A DNA stretch of 22,773 bases from Lachnospira sp. UBA4285. GTDB taxonomy: Bacteria; Bacillota; Clostridia; Lachnospirales; Lachnospiraceae. The stretch lies in NCBI GenBank assembly GCA_002394965.1, contig DGVL01000140.1, positions 1 to 22,773 on the forward strand, in the 5' to 3' direction. The translations under genes and the position numbers were made by a program. Under the pieces are notes generated by a model, which was given only the letters and a program-made list of their open reading frames with translations, was not told the DNA's origin and did no database searches. Positions 1 through 7,482 of the stretch are shown here, piece by piece. Positions within the stretch are counted from its first letter, which is position 1. Every line of letters begins with the position of its first letter.

Positions 1-17
1 TTTTTTTGGTGGGAACC

Positions 18-51
18 AAAAAAACAGAGAACCGTCTTTCAGGTTCTCTGT
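18..51 (-). terminator. Rho-independent terminator of the XRE-flavodoxin operon
   Basis: The arms ACAGAGAACC (24-33) and GGTTCTCTGT (42-51) are perfectly complementary over 10 bp with an 8-nt loop. On the minus strand the hairpin is followed at once by seven T (complement of A18-A24). It lies about 50 bp after the flavodoxin-like stop codon. A second perfect inverted repeat (1-10 with 15-24, TTTTTTTGGT/ACCAAAAAAA) overlaps the T-run, so the T-tract could also pair with downstream A residues. Confidence 0.9.
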
Positions 52-57
52 CCTGAT

Positions 58-75
58 GGATCTGAGGTCAGATCC
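58..75. repeat. Small perfect inverted repeat
   Basis: GGATCTGA (58-65) and TCAGATCC (68-75) are exact reverse complements separated by GG. It lies between the flavodoxin-like stop codon and the main terminator hairpin. It may be a second 3'-end hairpin that protects the transcript; no T-run follows it. Confidence 0.5.
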
Positions 76-104
76 GGAATTCGCTGCGATACATCTCCTC
101 CGCT

Positions 105-638
105 TCAGAGAATCGACGCATCCGTGTCAGCCCCCGACGCATTGTCGCCATTCGCGGAAATCTCGTCAAACCAGATCTTCAGATCATCTTCTGATACTTT
201 GCCTCCGACGCGGCGTCCTTCCATCACTCTCGCGCCGCGGCCCACCAGATTCTGCAGGCGCTCCGCCGTCCGCTGAGAACTCATGCCGCCGGACGTATAA
301 AACGGAAGAATGAACTTGCCCTTCCAGTCATATGCGTCCAGAAATGAATCAACAATGCTCGGCTCTCTTCCCCACCAGATCGGAAATCCGAGATAAATCA
401 CATCATATGCCGTCAGTCTCAGCGGTTCTCCACCGAGAGCTGGTCGACAGTTCGGATCATTCATCTCAACCGACGTGCGCGAATTTTTGTCTTTATAATC
501 CAGATCTCTTTCCGTGTAAGGATTCTCCGGTTTGATCTCATACAGATCGCCTCCCACTGCATCGGCGATCTTCACAGCTGCCTCTTTCGTCGATCCATGC
601 GGAGAAAAATACGCCACAAGAATCTTCTCATCATTCAT
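105..638 (-). CDS. Flavodoxin-like protein (Flavodoxin_4 type)
   Basis: This 177-residue protein is expected to bind FMN and act as a cytoplasmic electron carrier or quinone/flavin reductase. It opens with a beta strand and phosphate-binding loop typical of flavodoxins (KILVAYFSPHGSTKEAA, about residues 5-21). It later shows YLGFPIWWGREP, the flavodoxin segment that packs against the isoalloxazine ring, and a second loop around FYTSGG. The frame is open upstream to 728, but ATG at 638 is preceded by a strong AGAAGGAGG site (647-655), so the shorter start is chosen. It follows the XRE regulator gene by about 90 bp on the same strand and probably shares its promoter. The C-terminal tail is Asp/Ser/Ala rich. 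The fold assignment is firm; the electron donor and acceptor are unknown. Confidence 0.85.
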   Translation of the reverse strand: MNDEKILVAYFSPHGSTKEAAVKIADAVGGDLYEIKPENPYTERDLDYKDKNSRTSVEMNDPNCRPALGGEPLRLTAYDVIYLGFPIWWGREPSIVDSFLDAYDWKGKFILPFYTSGGMSSQRTAERLQNLVGRGARVMEGRRVGGKVSEDDLKIWFDEISANGDNASGADTDASIL

Positions 639-731
639 AAAAATGCCTCCTTCTGACTGCCCTGCCTTTCGTGTACCGCCTGGCATTGCGCTCTCACTGC
701 GCCACTGGCTCCTCTTCCGACAGGACACTCT

Positions 732-965
732 TCACATTTCAGCTTCATCCGGCACAAACTCAATCCTCAGAGTCATTCCCATCCCCTCCGCAAGCCTTAG
801 CAGTGTTCTCACCGACGGATTGGAATTTCCGTGCTCCAGCTTGCTGATGTCCCCCTGAGCAATGCCTGTGCGCCTTGAGAGCTCTTTCTGAGTCAGACCG
901 GCTTTCTGCCGCGCGCTGATCAGAACAGTTTTAATACTGCTGCCACCTTCTGCATGCTCCGACAT
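732..965 (-). CDS. XRE-family helix-turn-helix transcriptional regulator
   Basis: This 77-residue protein is almost entirely one Cro/C1-type HTH domain. LISARQKAGLTQKELSRRTGIAQGDISKLE gives helices 1-3, and GNSNPSVRTLLRLAEGMGMTL completes the five-helix bundle; a short acidic tail follows. The frame is open to a GTG at 983, but ATG at 965 has AGAAGGGGG about 6 nt upstream and is preferred. The size and the SNPSVRTLLRLAEGMGMTLRIEF ending resemble HigA-like antitoxins, yet no HigB/RelE toxin gene adjoins it. It is expressed from a consensus promoter upstream and is followed by the flavodoxin-like gene. Inverted-repeat arms flank its promoter, so autoregulation is plausible but inferred. Confidence 0.88.
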   Translation of the reverse strand: MSEHAEGGSSIKTVLISARQKAGLTQKELSRRTGIAQGDISKLEHGNSNPSVRTLLRLAEGMGMTLRIEFVPDEAEM

Positions 966-1025
966 TTCCGCCCCCTTCTGCACAAAGGCTTAAACTATTC
1001 AATTTTCCACACTTAATCTATCTTT

Positions 1026-1054
1026 ATTATATAGTTGGTATCCTATACTGTCAA
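1026..1054 (-). promoter_or_regulatory. Consensus sigma-A-type promoter for the XRE-flavodoxin operon
   Basis: On the minus strand TTGACA (1049-1054) and TATAAT (1026-1031) are both exact consensus and are separated by exactly 17 bp. The -10 box lies about 60 bp upstream of the XRE start codon. TAAACTAT (991-998) and ATAGTTTA (1083-1090) form an 8-bp inverted repeat flanking the promoter and could be operator arms. Confidence 0.85.
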
Positions 1055-1115
1055 TCATCTGGTACAGAATTGATAAAAAATTATAGTTTATCCGCCGCCG
1101 TTATTCTTACAGGCA

Positions 1116-4100
1116 TCACTCGGAACGCAGCGCGCTCACCGGATCACTTCGTGCCGCCTTTCCGGACGGAATGAGGCCCGACAGCAGCGTGAGCCCGACA
1201 GACAACAGTACCAGCGCACCTGCCATGTCCGGCTGCAGAACCGCTGCGATGGACTGTCCGGTCCTTTGTCGAATCAGCCAGGTTGCAAGCGGAATCAGTG
1301 CATATGTAAGGCCGATTCCAAGGCATCCGGATATGAAGCCGGTTATGATCGTCTCTGCATTAAACACTTCCCGAACATTGTGCTTTGATGCGCCCATGGC
1401 CCGCAGGATACCGATCTCTTTTCTCCTCTCCAGCACGCTTATATACGTTATGACCCCGATCATGATGGAGGATACGACAAGCGAGATGGACACGAAGGCG
1501 ACCAGTACCCGGCTTACGGAATTGATGATGCCTGTGATGGACTGAATCATTGTCGCTACCACATCCGAATACGTAATAACCTTGTCTTTCTCGCCTCTGC
1601 TTCGCATATCTTTGTTGTAGGTGTCGATGATATCCGCAATATGATTCTTGGCGTTGAAGTCCTTCGGATAGATCAGAATCTCCGTGGGGCTGTTCCAGTC
1701 AGCATACCCGAGAGAGCTCAGATTCCCGGCGAGCGACGCCTTGTCACGGTTCAGAAACGACGTGAAAATCGACTGAAGTTCCGTGGCCCCCACGCTCACC
1801 TTGATCGCCCTTCGGAAGGCGTCCTCATCGATCGTAAAGAAATCGCCGATATTGCTGTTGATGTAACCGGCAATCTGCGGATAATCCGTCTTGATCGCGG
1901 CAAGAACCAGCTGCTTTGCCTCTGATGACACGTCCCCGGCATAGGCGGAGATCTTCGCCTGCGCGGCTGCGCTCACCCTGTCAACGATATCCTGGCGGAC
2001 ATCATCCCGGATACCGGACATCTTCCTTTGCACAGCATCGGTGACAGCCTGTCTCACGGCATCCTCATCGAATATCTGCGCAGCCGCCTCCCGGATCAAC
2101 GCCCGGGCATCGTCAGATGTCAGGAACGAGACAAAACTGTCTGTCAGTCTCTGCGTCAGGTCAGCACTGATCTGCTCCAGGCCCGGAATGTCATGAGACC
2201 CGGCATAGGCGGCAAATGACTGAAGAAGCGCCGCGCTCATCTGCCTGAACTGATCCTGGCTGATCCGCACAGACAGCTGTGCAAGCGAGGAGCCCAGCGC
2301 CAGCATGCGCTGCTGCCCTTCGGGGCTTGCCAGATACAGCGCGATCATATTCGGATCATCCGGCCTCACTGTCTGAGCGGGCGCAGATTCCGCCCCGGAT
2401 GTTCCCGCAGAAGATGTCTGTCCGGCAGAAGCTGCCGTGTTCTGCCTGTTTACCCAGGCAAGGTATGCCTGAATCTCCTCCTGAACGGCAGACTGAATGA
2501 CTTCCCGGGAGATCTGCCCGGCATTCTCGCTCACAATCTGCTTCAACTGTTCCTGAAGAGCCTGCCTGAACTCGTCGGATGCCAGATATTGTCCGATGTA
2601 CTCCGTAACCGGCTGAAAGATCTGCTGAAGCCGGGCGTCATCGTTTCCCTGCCGCGCCGCCGACTTCGCCTCTTCCTGAATCCGGTTCACATACTGTGTT
2701 CCCAGTTCCCGGACAACCTGCTTCAGAGCCTCCTCTGTCAGGCTCTGTGAAGCGGCGTTCAGAATGTCGTTCAGATCATCCTCCGTCAGTTCCGGGATCT
2801 CTTTTCCCAGAGCATCCAGGTCGATAAAGTCGGACAGAGAAATCGTGTCCGCATCTGCGAGCGCTTCATTCGACGCATACCGGGTGATCTGTCCAGTTAT
2901 ACTGTCAATCTCGGAAGTCAGATATGCCTGCAGTGTATCTGCCGAAGCACTGTCTGTTGTCATGTTGAAGGCTTTTGCCACATCATCGTGATCCAGCGTG
3001 ACCAGGCTCCCAAAATCAAAAGCGGCACTTCTGTCCGTGAACTTGCGTCCCGTGAAAATATCGGTATCCGGATCGGCAAGCTGCTGCTTCACGGCTTCAC
3101 TTTCGCTCTCCCGGCCGATGATCTCGTCGATCAGGCTGCGCGGATAGCCTATCCCGGACGTCAGCATTATATTGGAAGCGTCTTTTTTGGCCTGGACGAT
3201 TCCGACAATGGTGAGATCTTCACCGTCAGCCAGCAGATCGGACATATATCCTGTATCGTCAGACTTATCGCTCCACAGACCAATGTCCGGATCATACACA
3301 CAGGTGTCAGAGCTGAGAATCAGCTTGAACTTCCGCCCCAGGAAATCGCTGTAGTGGCACATCTCCTCTGCATCATCCGTTCCGTCCGTATCCCCCTGTG
3401 TTTCCGATTCATCCGCTGCCTGTCCGGTGTCATCCGGCGCCTCCTGAGTGTCCGCACCGACTGTGACGGCGCGCTGCGTAAGGTTCAGTATCGAGTTATC
3501 GGATCCAGAGGAAAATCTGCGGATCATGTTCCGGAGTTCATCGGGATCCTTGATGCCAAGTTCATAGAGCAGAAAATCCGACACGTGACCGTCCGCTGTC
3601 AGAACCAGAACCAGTTCGTGGTTATTTCCGGGCCAGCGGCCCGCACGCAAGTCATATGAGTTCTCATAGAGACCTGCATCTGAAGGCATCGCGTGGAAGA
3701 TGGACTCCCCCACAATTCCGTTCATGAGGCTGCTGACATCAATGATCGAGGTCAGCATGTCCGAGAGCATTCGGTTCGGATTCAGCTGCGCAATCGTTCC
3801 GTCATCGTCATACCGGTAGATCTGCGGCTCCACGCCGTAATTGTATTCGATATCCGTCACATAGCTGCTGATGTCCGACTCTCCGCTCTCCAGAAATTTT
3901 TTGAAAGAAATGAGGTCATTGGCATTCATGCCGGTGAAAATATCTTTGGCGATCGTGTTGACAGCGATCGCATCGGAGCCGGTGACGGAGTCAGCTCCGG
4001 TCGTGCCGCCGGACAGCGACGTCTCCGAGAGCGCTGTGCCATAGCCCGCGGACAGCAGCGATGACCAGTCAATGCCGGTGGAATAAATTTCAATCGGATA

Positions 4101-5075
4101 CTGCGACAGTGTGGCACTCTCCGTATTCCGTACATACTGCTGCAGACCAGTCTCGATGGCAAGAATCAGGGCGATGCCAATGATGCCGATAGACCCCGCC
4201 AGTGATACCAGCAGCGTTCTTGTTTTCTTCGTGCGCAGATTCTGAAAACTGAGTTCCAGCGCGGTCAGAAAGTTCATGGACGTCCGGCGGAAACGGCCGT
4301 TTTTAACGGCTTTTCCCTCCGCACGCGGACAATTCTCATTCTTCCTGCCGGCGGGAGCAGCTGCAGCCGCAGAAACCTTTCGCCGGACCGGAACATTGTC
4401 GGGAAGATCGCGGCTTCCGGCAAAACGGCCGTCCCGGATCGTCACAATCCGCGTCGCATACTTCTCTGCCAGTTCCGGATTGTGCGTGACCATAACGACC
4501 AGCTTGTCTTCCGCCACTTTTTTAAGAATATTCATAACCTGAACGCTGGTGTCCGTGTCAAGCGCTCCGGTCGGCTCATCGGCCAGCAGGATCCTGGGGT
4601 TGTTGACCAGTGCGCGTGCAATGGCGACCCGCTGCATCTGACCACCGGACAGCTGCCCCGGCTTCTTGTGCATATGATCGCCAAGCCCCACCATGCGCAG
4701 AGCTTCCTTTGCCCGCCTGTGCCTCTCTTCGCCGGACACGCCCGAGATTGTGAGCGCGAGTTCCACATTGGACAACACACTCTGATGCATGATCAGATTG
4801 TAGCTCTGAAAGACAAAACCGATTGCGTGATTGCGGTATGCATCCCAGTCCCGGTCCGTATAGTTCTTCGTTGAAATCCCGTCAATGATCAGATCGCCGC
4901 CATCATAGCGGTCCAGTCCGCCGATGATGTTTAAAAGCGTCGTCTTTCCGGAACCGGAAGGGCCGAGAATCGCCACGAACTCTGTATCTTTAAGCGTCAG
5001 ATTCACGTGATCCAGCGCCTTCTGCACGTTTCCGCCCGTGCGATACTCTTTGCAGATGTCATGCAGTTCCAGCAT
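1116..5075 (-). CDS. Large fused ABC transporter: ATPase plus MacB/FtsX-type permease
   Basis: This 1319-residue protein joins a cytoplasmic ABC ATPase to a permease. The ATPase (about 1-225) has Walker A GPSGSGKT (38-45), Q-loop Gln90, signature LSGGQ (142-146), Walker B ILLADEP (162-168) and H-loop His198. A basic linker leads to a first membrane segment near 287-307. The C-terminal region of roughly 160 residues holds further membrane segments, the FtsX-type motif ERRKEIGILRAMGAS, and the family-typical ending DPVSALRSE. Between them lies about 850 residues of predicted extracytoplasmic sequence, first mixed and Asp/Ser rich, then Gln/Ala-rich and helical. MacB-like permeases are usually much shorter. 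The ATG at 5075 has GGAGGG close upstream. It follows the DUF2156 gene by 22 bp, so the two are co-transcribed. Such transporters drive mechanotransmission or export of peptides or lipoproteins; the substrate is unknown. Confidence 0.88.
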   Translation of the reverse strand: MLELHDICKEYRTGGNVQKALDHVNLTLKDTEFVAILGPSGSGKTTLLNIIGGLDRYDGGDLIIDGISTKNYTDRDWDAYRNHAIGFVFQSYNLIMHQSVLSNVELALTISGVSGEERHRRAKEALRMVGLGDHMHKKPGQLSGGQMQRVAIARALVNNPRILLADEPTGALDTDTSVQVMNILKKVAEDKLVVMVTHNPELAEKYATRIVTIRDGRFAGSRDLPDNVPVRRKVSAAAAAPAGRKNENCPRAEGKAVKNGRFRRTSMNFLTALELSFQNLRTKKTRTLLVSLAGSIGIIGIALILAIETGLQQYVRNTESATLSQYPIEIYSTGIDWSSLLSAGYGTALSETSLSGGTTGADSVTGSDAIAVNTIAKDIFTGMNANDLISFKKFLESGESDISSYVTDIEYNYGVEPQIYRYDDDGTIAQLNPNRMLSDMLTSIIDVSSLMNGIVGESIFHAMPSDAGLYENSYDLRAGRWPGNNHELVLVLTADGHVSDFLLYELGIKDPDELRNMIRRFSSGSDNSILNLTQRAVTVGADTQEAPDDTGQAADESETQGDTDGTDDAEEMCHYSDFLGRKFKLILSSDTCVYDPDIGLWSDKSDDTGYMSDLLADGEDLTIVGIVQAKKDASNIMLTSGIGYPRSLIDEIIGRESESEAVKQQLADPDTDIFTGRKFTDRSAAFDFGSLVTLDHDDVAKAFNMTTDSASADTLQAYLTSEIDSITGQITRYASNEALADADTISLSDFIDLDALGKEIPELTEDDLNDILNAASQSLTEEALKQVVRELGTQYVNRIQEEAKSAARQGNDDARLQQIFQPVTEYIGQYLASDEFRQALQEQLKQIVSENAGQISREVIQSAVQEEIQAYLAWVNRQNTAASAGQTSSAGTSGAESAPAQTVRPDDPNMIALYLASPEGQQRMLALGSSLAQLSVRISQDQFRQMSAALLQSFAAYAGSHDIPGLEQISADLTQRLTDSFVSFLTSDDARALIREAAAQIFDEDAVRQAVTDAVQRKMSGIRDDVRQDIVDRVSAAAQAKISAYAGDVSSEAKQLVLAAIKTDYPQIAGYINSNIGDFFTIDEDAFRRAIKVSVGATELQSIFTSFLNRDKASLAGNLSSLGYADWNSPTEILIYPKDFNAKNHIADIIDTYNKDMRSRGEKDKVITYSDVVATMIQSITGIINSVSRVLVAFVSISLVVSSIMIGVITYISVLERRKEIGILRAMGASKHNVREVFNAETIITGFISGCLGIGLTYALIPLATWLIRQRTGQSIAAVLQPDMAGALVLLSVGLTLLSGLIPSGKAARSDPVSALRSE

Positions 5076-5097
5076 ATTCCCTCCATGAATCTGTATA

Positions 5098-6210
5098 TCA
5101 CTTCATCTTCTGTTCTCTCCGTGCCTTACGCATCTCCAGGAATGCCCGCACATAATCGCCGAATCCTTCCGAATCCAGAATCGAGCAGGCTGCCAGATCC
5201 ATCCACGGCGACATATGTTTCGGGTGACAGGCCAGATAGACGCTGCTCCATACAGGACCGTACTTGTCCTTTGCCTCCTGGAGCGGCTTGAACCCGTAGA
5301 TATAGTTCATATGCCCGTAGATGTAGTGCTCAGCCCTCTCGAAAAGCGAAGGATCCGGCCCGTCATTCGTGTTGAAGAACGGGGCGATTCCGAGACTCAT
5401 GTACTTCACGTTCTCTGCTTTCAGTGTCTCCATGATATCATGAAACAGCAGTTCCATGACGCCGTGCGGCGCGCCCTCCCTTCTGCGCATGATATCGATG
5501 ATCCATCCGTCTCCGCCAAGATACGGATTCAGCACATTAAATCCCTGAATCATACCGTCAGGGTCAGCCGCGTAGAAATACCGTTTTCCCTCCGGCTTAT
5601 CAAGCATCAGGCTCCCGACCAGGAACTGCAGTCTGGCTGTGTGCTTGTTTCCAAGCCACTGATCCGTGATCTCCTGCATCTGCCTTTCCACGTCCGGATT
5701 CCGTTTTTTCTGCGGACAGTATTCGCAGACTGTCAGGCCCTTATGCTGTGCTGTGTGCCAGGAAGAGCGCACCTTGGCCATTCTGCCTCCGTTCATCGAC
5801 CAGTTTTGAACATCAAACGACGCTTCCTCCCCGGTCTTGTAACATCCGTATCCTGCGTCGTGGTAATACGCAAGATTTTTCTCCAGGACAAAAAGGAAGA
5901 CAACATGGTAATGCCTCTCCCGGGCAAATGCCTGAAGATCCGCAAGAAACGCCGGTATCTGGTCTCTCCGGCACACCGGATCTGCACAGATGACCATCGT
6001 GTGTCCGAAGATCGCATAGGATGCAAAACCTTCCACATTCCCCGGAAAGAACCAGGACTTGTCATCCTCAAGCGCGAGACCACCGAGAGAATTTTCGCCG
6101 TACTTCAGAAGACAGGAGCGGACATATGCCCGTCTTTCCTCATTCCGTGGCTCTGTGCGAAATTCGGCGGGAAACTCTTCAATAACCTCCTCGTCTTCCT
6201 GATCGCCCAT
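5098..6210 (-). CDS. DUF2156 / MprF-like aminoacyl-phosphatidylglycerol synthase domain protein
   Basis: The 370 residues match the soluble catalytic domain of MprF-type lysyl/alanyl-phosphatidylglycerol synthases, which move an amino acid from aminoacyl-tRNA to a membrane lipid and lower its negative charge. Recognisable blocks in order are: DDKSWFFPG and FASYAIFGHTMVICADPVC (about 49-80); GEEASFDVQNWSMNGGRMAKVRSSW (127-151), the GEEA...G...LR signature; GWIIDIMRRREGAPHGVMELLF (235-256); MSLGIAPF (271-278); and GFKPLQEAKDKYGPVWSSVYLA (306-327). There is no multi-pass flippase domain as in full MprF, so it should be cytoplasmic or membrane-associated. ATG at 6210 has AGAAGGGGG upstream. It is the first gene of an operon with the giant ABC transporter. 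The exact amino acid and lipid cannot be read from the sequence. Confidence 0.85.
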   Translation of the reverse strand: MGDQEDEEVIEEFPAEFRTEPRNEERRAYVRSCLLKYGENSLGGLALEDDKSWFFPGNVEGFASYAIFGHTMVICADPVCRRDQIPAFLADLQAFARERHYHVVFLFVLEKNLAYYHDAGYGCYKTGEEASFDVQNWSMNGGRMAKVRSSWHTAQHKGLTVCEYCPQKKRNPDVERQMQEITDQWLGNKHTARLQFLVGSLMLDKPEGKRYFYAADPDGMIQGFNVLNPYLGGDGWIIDIMRRREGAPHGVMELLFHDIMETLKAENVKYMSLGIAPFFNTNDGPDPSLFERAEHYIYGHMNYIYGFKPLQEAKDKYGPVWSSVYLACHPKHMSPWMDLAACSILDSEGFGDYVRAFLEMRKARREQKMK

Positions 6211-6229
6211 CTATTACACGCCCCCTTCT

Positions 6230-6263
6230 AAAAATGAATTATAGTCATTTTTATGTCATTTTT
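6230..6263 (-). promoter_or_regulatory. Promoter of the DUF2156-ABC operon with 11-bp-spaced direct repeats
   Basis: On the minus strand a perfect TATAAT (6238-6243) has no recognisable -35 box at 16-18 bp. In that place are two copies of AAAAATGAC (6255-6263 and 6244-6252) whose starts are exactly 11 bp apart. AAAAATGA (6230-6237) and TCATTTTT (6245-6252) also form an inverted repeat around the -10 box. Helical-turn-spaced direct repeats replacing a -35 box are typical of activation by OmpR-family response regulators; that is inference here. Confidence 0.6.
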
Positions 6264-6342
6264 CTATACTTGAAAATAAATAATATTCGTCAGTCATCAG
6301 GCGAACTTTTTCAAGCCGCATACTGATTCAGGACATGGGCAT

Positions 6343-6376
6343 AAAAAAAGCGGAGCCTTTTTCATAAGCCCCGCTT
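6343..6376 (-). terminator. Terminator at the end of the maltodextrin operon
   Basis: On the minus strand AAGCGGGGCTT (6366-6376) pairs imperfectly with AAGGCTCCGCTT (6348-6359), with one mismatch and one bulge. It is followed by a run of seven T. It lies about 15 bp after the stop codon of the LacI-type regulator. Confidence 0.85.
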
Positions 6377-6390
6377 CTGGAATAGTATTC

Positions 6391-7479
6391 TCAGTAGTCC
6401 TTCCGGCAGCTCTCACGTTCCTGCATGGTGCCAGAGAAGATCTGTTGATATTTTCCGATTTCTTCCACAGGATTGCTGCCCCCTGCGCTTCCGTCCGCCT
6501 CCTGCCTGTCGCGCTGTGCAATCATCGCTAGCAGCGCCTGCATAGAGGCCTCTGCCATCTCGTCGACAGGCTGCTTCAGCGTGGTGAGCGACGGCACAAG
6601 ATACCGCCCGATGTCAAGTCCGTCAAATCCGACAACCGACACCTGAGACGGGACATCAATGCCGCAGTCCCGCAGTGCCCGCAGGCACCCGATCGCGATC
6701 GAGTCCGATATGGCGAATATCGCGTCAAACTCAGCGCCGGAGCGCACCAGATCCATTGTCAGCTGATATCCGTTCTCGTGCGTATAGGTTCTTTCCGCAG
6801 ACTTCGAGCGGCAGATCAGCGCCGAATCCGGTTCCATTCCGTGTTTCTTAAGAGAATTCAGATATCCCTCAAGGCGCAGAGATCCGATGCTTATGTCCTG
6901 CCTGTCCGCACACAGAATTGCAATTCTCTTTCTGCCGCACGCGAAAAGATAATCCGTAACGGCTTCTGCTTCTTTCCGGTCATCGATGGATACATACGCG
7001 TAACGGGAGAATTTTTTCCGGTCTGTGACGGCGACAGAGCAGAACACATAGGGGGCAGCCAGCCGCTTCAGGCGCTTAGACGACAGGACCGGATTGCCTC
7101 CCAGGAACACAATACCGTTCAGCCGCTTCTCTTTTTCGAGAAGAGCAGCGACCTCGGTCATATCCTGCGTCTCTTCCACATGCTCCAGCACGAGCGAATA
7201 GTTGTGGCTCGTGCACTCCCGCTCAAATATCCTGAGCATGCTGGTGAAGAACGGGTTTGTGATGCCCTTCACCAGCACCGCAATATTGCGCGCGTCATTG
7301 AGCTTCAGATTCCTGGCGGAATTATTCGGAACATACCCGTACTTATCGATAACCTCCTGAACCCGCCTTTTTGTCTCCGGGCTTATGTCATAATGATTGT
7401 TGATTGCCCTGGACACCGTCGAAACACTGATGCCCGATAACTTGGCAATTTCCTTTATTGTCAGTTTTTTTGCTGCCAT
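6391..7479 (-). CDS. LacI-family transcriptional regulator (probable maltose operon regulator)
   Basis: This 362-residue DNA-binding sensor has an N-terminal LacI HTH, LTIKEIAKLSGISVSTVSRAIN (about 6-27), and the hinge region YVPNNSARNLKLN (about 49-61). A periplasmic-binding-protein-like effector domain follows (NIAVLVKGITNPFF, AIFAISDSIAIGCLRAL, VSVVGFDGLDIGRYLVPSLTTL). The C-terminus carries about 40 extra Gly/Ser/Glu-rich residues. It starts 3 bp after the malQ stop, so it is translated from the same transcript as the sugar transporter and 4-alpha-glucanotransferase, and it is the last gene before a terminator. This makes a maltodextrin-responsive local regulator likely, probably acting on the operator array upstream of malE. 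Effector and sign of regulation are inferred. Confidence 0.9.
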   Translation of the reverse strand: MAAKKLTIKEIAKLSGISVSTVSRAINNHYDISPETKRRVQEVIDKYGYVPNNSARNLKLNDARNIAVLVKGITNPFFTSMLRIFERECTSHNYSLVLEHVEETQDMTEVAALLEKEKRLNGIVFLGGNPVLSSKRLKRLAAPYVFCSVAVTDRKKFSRYAYVSIDDRKEAEAVTDYLFACGRKRIAILCADRQDISIGSLRLEGYLNSLKKHGMEPDSALICRSKSAERTYTHENGYQLTMDLVRSGAEFDAIFAISDSIAIGCLRALRDCGIDVPSQVSVVGFDGLDIGRYLVPSLTTLKQPVDEMAEASMQALLAMIAQRDRQEADGSAGGSNPVEEIGKYQQIFSGTMQERESCRKDY

Positions 7480-7482
7480 TCC

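Noticed and set aside
1080..1115. Terminator of the giant ABC transporter gene
   Set aside because: Only a weak AT stem (GATAAA/TTTATC) with a T-run is seen; no GC-rich stem, so readthrough toward the XRE gene cannot be excluded and no terminator is called.
2988..3659. A 223-codon plus-strand frame opposite the ABC transporter
   Set aside because: It lies inside the extracytoplasmic part of the transporter frame, has no ribosome site and shows no family motif.
5215..6231. A 338-codon open frame on the plus strand opposite the DUF2156 gene
   Set aside because: It is the complement of a gene with clear family motifs; the translation shows no domain, has no ribosome site of note and has an Arg/His/Val-rich composition typical of antisense frames.
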